A DNA stretch of 64,000 nt from Paratinospora sagittata (lineage: Eukaryota > Streptophyta > Magnoliopsida > Ranunculales > Menispermaceae), in contig CM069611.1 in assembly GCA_035771175.1 (NCBI GenBank), forward strand, positions 14,910,366 to 14,974,365, given 5' to 3'. The stretch's first letter is position 1. Each line of letters begins with the position of its first letter. The position numbers were made by a program, and so were the translations under genes. This document shows, piece by piece, positions 56,134-64,000 of the stretch. The notes beneath the pieces are model-generated. The model was not told the DNA's origin. It saw nothing but the letters and a program-made list of their open reading frames with translations, and did not search any database.

Positions 56134-58615
56134 TTTTTAAACTCAAATTATGATCAAATAAACTCAAACCCATTAATAATTTTTGTAAGCCTTCTCCGAT
56201 GGGTTTGGAAATGGTTTCAATGGATTCAGAATGATCTTTCCATAAATTTTAAGCTATTATATGCTTATATTTGGTGTAGGAAAGGTCGGGTAACCAAACG
56301 AAACAAAATTGCAAAACTGTCAAACCATGGAGCGCGTTCCATGAGGTGGTTCTCCCAGATCTGACTCCAATGGAGCGAACTCCATGCTGGGTGATCAGTT
56401 TTCTTTTATTTTTGAAATTCCACTTTTAGATCTTGGATTCTTGGCCTTTGATTTTTCTTTTCCAATTTCAAATCATTTAATCTCGACCCTTCATTTCAAA
56501 TTAGTGCTTTTATATGAGGAAGAAATTATCTAAATTCTTTTTGAGACCACTTCCACAAGCACTTGCAGAAACACTCTTTCTTGTCTCTCATCTCATCCAA
56601 ATCTGAAAATATGGAACACTTTCTCCATTAAAGACAAAGTTCCAAAAAACATTACAACCACAAAATCTTGCTGAAAACCCTCTCACGTTTTTGCATATCT
56701 CAATGGTGTTTATGTGAAACTTTGTGTGCTCAAACATTCATCACTTACAGCTGCATCAAAAAGACTTGTTCCACCACTATTTTTCATTCTTCTAAAATTT
56801 TCATACTCATGTTTTGTTCTTGAGAGAAAAGTTTTGAGTTCTTGAGGGAAAATGAGTGCACCATCTTTGAATTCGAAAATCCCCTTGAACTAAATTTTTT
56901 TTGTGAGAAAATGAGAGAATGAGCCTTGAATTTCATCTTCCATCTCTTCTCATTTTCAACATATCTAGAGAGAGCTTTTTGAATGCGAAAATCTTGTTGA
57001 TTTTGGAGCTTCAACTATTGCATCATTTATATGAATTTTCAAAACATTCAATTGAGCAATATTATGCAAGAAAGGTATATGGTTGCAAGATCTATTTATC
57101 CTTGAGCTTAATCATTTTTATATTTTGTATTGATTGATTTGTAATATTTAAGCTTCATTGTAATTGTTCCAACTATTTGGAACAAACATTTCTTACTTAG
57201 TTTTTTGGTGTGTTTGAAGATTGAAACAGTCAATTCAAGTGAATTTAGTTCACTTAGTGATTCCTCGGTTCGAATCAAGAGTAGTTTCATCCTTTATCTT
57301 AAAAAGGATCAAGTGGTTTTTCCTTAGCCCGTGAAAAGAATATTTGGTTCATCCTTAGCCCTCAAAAGGATAGGTTTTTCTTGAACCTTGAAAAAGACAT
57401 TTGTAACGGTTTTGTCCTCACCCGTAAGAGGATTCATTAGTGAAGTTTGAAAATTCTAATCAGAAGATTAGGTAGTGGACGTAGGCGCGGCCGAACCACT
57501 ATAAATCCTTTGTGTGCATTGTATTTATTTTAGGTATTTTTACTGTGCACTGTGAATTAATTTGAGTGCATAACTTGATTAATTAAAAGATTTCCATCAA
57601 GAATTTAGAAAAGTTCAAAACCGGCCATTACACCTAATTCACCTCCCTCTTGGGTGTCCAACACCATATAGCTCCACATTTCCCAAATCCAACACAAACT
57701 CACCTTAATTAAGAATGTTCAAACCATGGGCATCCGTTAAGCTTAAGTACCATGTTTGCGCTTCCACATGAATTCTAGGGTCAATTCCCATCATTGTACA
57801 TCTTAATTAACATAGAATTAGCACAATCCATCAATGTTCCCAAACTTGGGAAAAAACCCAACAATAGGCATCCACTATGCATAATCACATAGTCACCCAA
57901 CACGTAGGCCTAGGCCATTACAATTCAATTGAAATTCATCCCATGACCAATTCGTGTTCAATTTAGCACAAATCAACTCAAATTGGGTTCAATTAGACTT
58001 AATCCACCACAATTTATAATCCTAAGTCAATTAACATCAAAAGCCCCAAATTTGGTAAAATCTCTACATTATGGCATAGGGCCAAATTGTACTAACCCAT
58101 ATGTTTCAACTATGGAAACCTCAAATTATCATTATGAATCATATAAGAGTGCCAACACATTCAACATAGTTCACATGCATGCTAAGTGGAACACCCTAGG
58201 TCCAACTTCTAGGATTAGTCTATTTACATGATGAAACCTTGTTAAAAATTAGGGCAAATGCCACCAATAGGCTCAAAAACATCCTAGAAAACTAAAATGG
58301 GGTCATGCATTTTCAGCCTTAAGGGTTTCCATCAAAACCCTAGCTTCATACCTCTCCAAAATGTGGAGAAATGCTCTCAAAATGTGATTGCGGCGTGGTT
58401 CTAGGACAAAAACACCCAAATCCACAATTAACAAGCTATCTCAAGCTTAAACAACCAAAACTCATGTGTGGGTCATCTTTAATCCGGAACCCATATCACA
58501 AATTACACCATTAGAAAGCTTGAAATCACTATTAGTGGAGTTTCTATGGAAGAAAATGGAAGGAATCATACCTTGAGATAAGATTTGGAGCAAAATACCC
58601 CCAAACCCTAGCTTT

Positions 58616-58652
58616 TCTCTTCTTCTTCTTCTTCTTCTTCTTCTTCTTCTTC
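58616..58652. repeat. Microsatellite (CTT)n
   Basis: About 12 uninterrupted TTC units, within the outer part of the reverse solo LTR. The sister LTR has the matching GA-rich tract at 53800-53875. Confidence 0.9.
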
Positions 58653-59461
58653 CTTTCTCCTCTTCTTTCTCTTCTCTTCTCTCCAAAACGTGCTAGAGAA
58701 GAAATGGGTTTAAGTGAAATATATTTAATGCTTGCAATCTCATGAACTCATGTGTCATTTTCTAAACCAACATCCACCACCAACACCACATATTCAAAAA
58801 TAATATTTTACCCACTAGTTGGTGAATTTAAGGAGAACATTAATTGTAGTCATCCCCATGTCTACAAGTCATGACCTTAGCTTGTTTAACAAGCTACTTA
58901 ATTGTGACTTCTCCAACAAGCCACCAATGTCAACATTAACAATAATGATATTGATATTAATACCAAGAATGGTAATACTAATAGAAATGATTCACTACAA
59001 GCATCATATGCATATAATTACTAATCATTAACCATTTTTCCTAAAAATATTACGGAGTATTGAACTTAACTATTTTCATACGCATGATCTTAGGTCAGTT
59101 TCTTAGGTTCGACCAAAATCAACTATTTTCATGCGCACGACTCTAGTCCAATTCCTTGATTCGTTCATAAATTCATAAAATTCATGGTAAACACACATCA
59201 TACACACATAATACATCAAACAAGCAACAAACATAACATACAAAACATCAAGAGTTGGCACATAGAGTCGGGTACATATGAAACTAAGGTAGTGTTACAT
59301 AAGGCATCTCAGAGAAGTAGAAAGAACCATATAAAAGGAATGTTTTATCAGCACGGTGCATGGATGGAAGACAAAAATGATATAAGCAACCCTTCCATTT
59401 CTTATTATATCGATTTGTTCTAATCTAACAAAATGCATGAGGACACTATGAACAAGATAAC

Positions 59462-61656
59462 TGTTGAACCTAAGTGGATTTTCATTTAGTTTTCTCATAA
59501 GTATTTTGATGCTAACAAACAATATAACTCATGGTGTCACGCCTGGGTTGCACACAGTGCCCCCTACCCAGGGTGATGAGTACCCAATCTCTAGGGCGTA
59601 CTCCAACCATTATGGATCCCATAATATTGTCCCATCTCGGCCAGCGACGCCACACAAGGACGCCGGTCACCGAGATCATTTGTCCCCCCACCTCATCACC
59701 CTGGGTAGGGGGCACTGTGTGCAACCCAGGCGTGACACATGGTGCTAATTATTTCACCCAGACAGCTAAAGTGAAGAATAACCAATGCATGATCCAATTC
59801 TTCAAGTACTTCAAGTCCCTCAAGCAAAGGATCAAAGAAAATGATCAAGTACAATTAAAGCTTGGACAATTAGACATCTTGAAGGAAAGAAGACAAAAAG
59901 AATATGTTATCTCAAGGGATCCCATGATGCAAGTGTTTTGATGATTCCAAACTTCTCACCTTATTCATCTAATGATCTTGTTTAAGTGTTTCAGTCAACA
60001 TCAAAAGATCAAGATCAATCAGCACTAAAATCATGAAAGACAGAGCAATCGAGATCAAGTCTCAAAAGGATTAAGTATTTATAATGTAGAGCTTTTACTC
60101 AAAAGTCCTCAACAAATTTTGATTATCATTTGCATGATCTTTAATGTTTTTCTCATCAAGAAAATGGTTTTCGATCGACTTATCTTTGAAGGATTTTTTG
60201 ATTAGTTTTGTTAAAATTTTCAATGATCAGTTTGATTCAAATCTATCAAAGTTTTATCATGTTCTGATTGAGTTTTTATCAAGGTATTAAATCTCAAAAG
60301 AACCCAGTTTTCTCAGTATTCCATCATGACGCTAATAGCCTCATCAGGACGCTGAAAGCGTATGGTTAGGTTATGTCAGGACGTTACTCGTGTAAGAGCG
60401 CCTTCACAAAACTGACCTAATAACATATTAGGATGCTGACCGTGCGTCAACACGTTGATAACTTTCTGGATTTGAAATGTTTTAAAACGTCAGGACGCTA
60501 CCTGCGTGTTAGCGCCCTTACAAGTTCTAGCTTTTAAATATTCTATTGAGCACAGGACGTTGACATTCCATTAGCGTGCTCATAGAATAAAGTCAACTAA
60601 AACCCAATTTTTGACATTGTGTGTGCGTTAGGATGCTACTCCTATATTAGGACGCTCCTGCAACTCTGTCAAAAATCTGAAAAGGTGACTGACATATCTG
60701 TTGTTGACATTTCAGGTACATGAACTATGGTTTCCAAGATTTTCCTCATTCATGTATGCTGAATTAGACCAGAATGTTTTCATAAATTAAGACTACCATT
60801 TTAGTGAAAGATTAGAGTCGTTTTGACTAAATGTTCAAAATTCAAATTTCAAATCTAAGTATGTAATGACTTTAACATCAAGTCTATAAATATGTGATTT
60901 TCAAATCAGTAAAATATACAGAAAGAATTATTGTGTTAAAACTTTTAAAAGTTAGTCGAATTTCTGAGTGAGCTATTTTAGGTTCAAAAGTATTTTGAAA
61001 TTGCTTTCTATTCCAAAGATTTTCATTGTGCTCATACTCTATCATTTCTGAAAATCTGTTTGAAAAGAAATCTTTGAACTGTTTTACTCAAATTTTTCTG
61101 CACGTTTTAAATTTCATATTATTCATTGTTGAAAAAGGAATTTGAGTGAAAGTTCATAAGATATAGTTGTGCTTTAATCTTGTATCTTTGTAACTGTATC
61201 GAGCCTTGTAACTGTAGTTACACTAACTGAAGAAAAATCTGTTTATTCTTGAGTTAGGATAGTGGTTTACTCCTACCCGTGAAAGTGAGAGTATAAGTAG
61301 TTCTCTAACCTATAAATCGAGAAAGTATAGGTAGTTCTTTAGCATGTAAATCGAGAAAGCAAAGGTAGTCTCTAGCCTGTAAATCGAGAGGTGTAAAGGT
61401 TGTTCTCAAGCCTGGTAAATTGAGAAGTTGTAAAGGTTTGATTCTCACTTGGAAGAGAGTCGGTTAGTGAAGGTTAAAAAATTGTAACTGAGGAGGTTAT
61501 GTAGTAGATGTAGGCATATAACTGAACCACTATAAATTGCTTGTGCCAATCTATTTTCTTTCTGCAATTTCATTTTTGCCATTATTTTAAGTTTTTCTTA
61601 AAATTGTCTAAGTGTCCAATTCACCCCCCCTTTTCTTGGACACACCTGGGTCAACA
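59462..61656 (+). mobile_element. Copia-type LTR, second copy, about 2.0 kb net
   Basis: Starts TGTTGAACCTAAGTGG and ends CCTGGGTCAACA. A 203-bp palindromic element is inserted at 59535. It belongs to the same family as 52800-57663. The region near 60330-60650 has repeated AGGACGCT words. The left flank ATAAC and right flank GAATG do not match. What follows on the right (61657 onward) resembles the interior of the same LTR family, so this LTR may be a recombinant of two nested copies. Confidence 0.78.
59535..59737. mobile_element. 203-bp palindromic element with perfect 46-bp inverted ends
   Basis: The first 46 bases (59535-59580, starting TGTCACGCCTGGG) are exactly repeated in reverse complement at the other end (59692-59737). 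CATGG flanks both sides (59530-59534 and 59738-59742). TG and CA ends with a 5-bp duplicate are LTR-like, whereas the long perfect inverted ends are foldback-like. There is no coding capacity beyond chance. The centre has GCCACACAAGGACGC at 59649-59663, which also occurs at 52225-52239. Confidence 0.85.
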
Positions 61657-62031
61657 GAATGAAAGTCTTTGTGTCTAGAATTAGGATGTATCTTATTTGC
61701 TTTTATTTTTGCTCAATCATTCTTAAATCATGCATACATACTTCACATTTGCATAGTTTACTCAAAATCATATATGAATTGAGTTTGGTTTTAAAAAATG
61801 ATTTTAAATAGTTCAAACACATTTGGTTTAAGTTCTTAAATTAGTTCAAACTTGTTTAAATCATATTCGCAATTGTTTTAATCAAAATCACATTTCTACA
61901 AAGTTTTTCAAAACTTATTGTTTTAAGTTTTTAAGTTCAATTTGTTTTGAACTTGGACTTGTTCTCTTTGTTTGAAATGATTTCAAAGTGTTTTAATCAT
62001 TGTTGACTCTGTAGTTGGATTTGTCGATTCT
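61657..62031 (+). mobile_element. Partial copia-type LTR (interior)
   Basis: GTGTCTAGAATTAGGATGTA and the following text to about 62000 parallel 53010-53240 inside the copia LTR at 52800. It is cut on the right by the Athila-like LTR at 62032. Confidence 0.65.
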
Positions 62032-63536
62032 TGATAGTTGCATATTTAGATAGGTTATAGAGCATGTTTTAGGATATTTTATGCATTATTTTCATGTGTT
62101 TATGTTAGTTTTGATGCATTTGATAGTTTAGGAATAAATTGGTTTTTATGCATTAATTTGGTTTACTAGTATATGAATTGATCCATTTGATAATTTAGTG
62201 GGTTATTGATTGGATTTGATTTGTTTTGTAGGTGTTTAGATGCGTTAATCATGGTTTTGGAAACATATACAAGAAGTTGCAAAGGAGAAGCATGAAAAGT
62301 ACATGTCAAAAAGAGGTTAAAAATTGGCTAAGTCCACAAGAAAAACGCCAAAAATAAGTTCTGAGCGCCACGGAGCTCCGCAAAAGGCAACTGCGCGACG
62401 TTTTTGTTTCGACCATGACTTTCTTAATTCAACTCCGAATTGGACATGGTTTGTTTCTATGGATTCCTTACTTGAAATAATATAATATGGAAGGGTTTTG
62501 AGGTGGATTTGGAGTGGAGAACAAGAAGAAAAATGGCACGGCAGAAAGCGGACGTGCGATTCAGAATTAGAAACTTTCTAATTTTGTCGCGAAATTTCCT
62601 AATTCGACATGGACTTCTCTTGGATGACTTGCTATTGGCTTGGGCACATAAATACAACATTCTTTAGGGATTTTAAGAGGGAGAACACACGGGAGAAGAG
62701 AACAAGAGATGGCTAGGAGGCGAGGAATGCGAAGATTCGGACTTGGAAACAAGGAAGAAGATTCAAGTTTCATGATTTCTAGTTGGATATTCATGTTTAT
62801 TATTAAATTTTTCTCCATATCTTGTGTTGTTTTCATTCAAGCTATGAACTAAATTTATTTTCTAGAGAGGAGATGGATCCTAACTTGAATATTATGCTTT
62901 AATTTTAGATTTAGTTTATTATCAATGAAATTTCTATACTTTATTCATGATTTCATATGCTTAATGCTTTCGGTTTCTTGATCACAAATCAAATGATCTT
63001 AGACTTGGAAGGCGACACTCGAGAGAGGGTTTTCTAGGTTGAAAATAGGGGATTATGACATGAAAATGTTGTAGAATCGAGAGGTTTACAAACTTTCATG
63101 AAGTTGTAGGAAAATCACGGAGTTTAATGGGTTGTTAGGAATTAGGGTTTTATCGAGAGATGGAATCCTGTTTTTAATGATACGTTCTAATTCGGCACTC
63201 GAGAGAGGGAATTAGAGGCGTGAGGATTTTGACTTATAGACTAGGAAATTGATTTGATAATCAACATTTCTAGGTTACATAATTGAAATTTAGGTGAAGT
63301 TGATTCTCTAGATATTCTTCATATATTAATATTTCTCCATAGTTATTCGTTTGATTAGAATTATTTGTTATTTAAATATTTGAATCTGTATAATTTAATC
63401 GCTAGATAAAGTTAGAAATTAGTAAAAATGGTAATTGTTGAGGTAAACAATCCCCGTGGATACGATAACCCAACTCACCTCAGATTTATTATAACTTAAC
63501 TATTTGTACACTTGCGAATATAAATATACACCATCA
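62032..63536 (+). repeat. 5' LTR of the Athila/Tat-like element
   Basis: 1,505 bp, from TGATAGTTGC to ACCATCA. It aligns with the solo LTR at 38615-40131 in reverse complement, with clear divergence and small gaps. Confidence 0.88.
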
Positions 63537-63542
63537 AGTTTT

Positions 63543-63560
63543 TGGCGTCGTTGCCGGGGA
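63543..63560 (+). promoter_or_regulatory. Primer binding site, tRNA-Asp type
   Basis: TGGCGTCGTTGCCGGGGA, one base different from the usual TGGCGCCGTTGCCGGGGA of Athila/Tat elements. It lies 6 bases after the LTR. Confidence 0.88.
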
Positions 63561-63657
63561 CTGTTTCACTTTAGTTTCATTAATATCGTTAGTAATTGAT
63601 TTTGATTTTAATCTAGTATTTTTTTATTTTTTATTTTATTTATTATTTTTCTTCTTA

Positions 63658-64000
63658 ATGGCGTACAATTTTAATCACTCAACTTTTCAATATAGTTTCA
63701 GGCCAGTTGATCCTATTCAAGAGTTGTCGGCATCAATATCTAAGCTCCAGCAGCAAGTTTCCGAGCTTATTGAGGCAAAATTTCAATCTACTGTAGAGAG
63801 AATGGGAATTGCAAGCATGGGCTATTCAGGAATGAGTTCATGTATGGAGCAAGTTCATTATGGTAACAATTAGGCATATAATTGGACGGGTGATCCTTTA
63901 CCCTATCAATACCATTCGGGTATTTCTATTCATGAGAACAACTCTTATGACAATCAATGGAATATCTTGCAACCTCTACCGGGCATCCATAATCAAGTGG
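63658..64000 (+). pseudogene. Start of gag-like ORF, stopped early
   Basis: From ATG at 63658 the frame reads 71 codons (including SASISKLQQQVSELIEAKF, coiled-coil-like) to TAG at 63871-63873. It then stays open in the same frame to the window end (YNWTGDPLPYQYH). The single stop suggests a point mutation in a longer ORF. I do not recognise a known gag core in this short part. Confidence 0.6.

Larger units (their letters stand above)
52800..57663 (+). mobile_element. Solo copia-type LTR (SIRE/Maximus-like), interrupted
   Basis: Starts TGTTGACCTAAGTGG and ends GGGTGTCCAACA. After removal of the nested gypsy LTR it is about 2.0 kb, matching the LTR at 59462-61656 (1,987 bp net). Near its end it has GTAGTGGACGTAGGCGCGG and CCGAACCACTATAAAT, then a pyrimidine-rich end. 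These words are familiar from long copia LTRs. The flanks CCGCA and CCATA differ at two sites, possibly an eroded target duplicate. Confidence 0.8.
51496..59299 (-). mobile_element. Solo gypsy LTR, reverse orientation, itself interrupted
   Basis: The ends are TGTGACACCCC at 51496 and GTGTTACA at 59299. TAAGG flanks both sides (51491-51495 and 59300-59304), a perfect 5-bp duplicate, and the LINE frame closes up across it. Without the nested copia LTR (52800-57663 plus 5 bp) it is about 2.9 kb. The part 51496-52600 is the reverse complement of 55020-56133 with moderate divergence, so it belongs to the same LTR family as the solo LTR at 53281-56133. No internal genes are present. Confidence 0.9.
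50120..59461 (+). mobile_element. LINE (L1 type), sense, interrupted by nested LTRs
   Basis: The 5' leader and ORF1 run from about 50120. ORF2 text (KVLWLSVGDQNRSFFHHK) runs into the LTR inserted at 51496. It resumes at 59300 in frame with KASQRSRKNHIKGM and continues to 59461, where a copia LTR begins. The TAAGG duplicate marks the first interruption. The endonuclease part of ORF2 is missing between ORF1 and 51420. The 3' end is not in the window. Confidence 0.88.
62032..64000 (+). mobile_element. Athila/Tat-like Ty3/gypsy element, 5' part (runs off window)
   Basis: 5' LTR, tRNA-Asp-type primer site and the beginning of a gag-like region. The primer site word is characteristic of the Athila/Tat group. 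The 3' LTR and target duplicate lie beyond the window. Confidence 0.85.

Noticed and set aside
58462..58686. Arginine- and glutamate-rich - strand ORF
   Set aside because: It is a translation of the (CTT)n microsatellite and its flanks.
59512..59941. ORFs on both strands beginning with similar text (HTVPPTQGDE)
   Set aside because: They come from the two perfect inverted arms of the 203-bp palindromic element, so the likeness is a consequence of the palindrome.

Overview
This is nuclear DNA of a flowering plant. It has plant-type split genes with GT-AG introns, L1-type LINEs with DUF4283 and zf-RVT domains, Ty1/copia and Ty3/gypsy elements with plant tRNA primer sites, and tRNA-derived SINEs. 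The species cannot be fixed from the sequence. The ORFs are dominated by transposons, many nested in each other. Only two host genes were recognised, and they point tail to tail.

Host genes. (1) A + strand RNA uridine-C5 methyltransferase (TrmA/RlmD family): its last four coding exons lie at 15702-17340. Earlier exons are not visible and probably lie upstream of base 1, beyond a transposon-filled intron. (2) A - strand UPF0587/DUF866 (CZIB-like) zinc-binding protein: exons 1-3 are at 49624-48551 and exon 4 is at 20143-20021. The four exons join in frame into a 166-residue protein, so its third intron is 28,407 bp and is packed with transposons. This intron is the main structural result.

Layout. 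1-4145: a possible mitochondrial-type insert, an old antisense LINE, and a younger truncated LINE with a perfect 18-bp target duplication. 4146-13681: an old copia element with a young, apparently intact copia element (5639-10574, 1465-codon gag-pol, near-identical LTRs) inserted in its reverse transcriptase. 13764-14686: truncated sense LINE. 15702-17340: methyltransferase gene with a LINE tail in an intron. 17690-18850: LINE with an inverted 5' part (twin-priming structure). 20021-49624: the DUF866 gene. Its giant intron holds a full-length antisense LINE (20572-32854) split by a full-length sense LINE (21678-28058), a decayed gypsy element (about 33250-38480) carrying a 1.2-kb terminal-inverted-repeat element, a solo LTR (38615-40131), several SINEs and a LINE remnant. 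50120-64000: a sense LINE split by a four-layer nest of solo LTRs, then a copia LTR carrying a 203-bp palindromic element, then the start of an Athila/Tat-like gypsy element that runs off the window.

No CRISPR array, rRNA gene, operon or bacterial-type system is present, and I saw no convincing new gene system. The interest lies in the architecture: a small conserved gene split across about 30 kb, and insertion boundaries resolved well enough to order the insertions in time.
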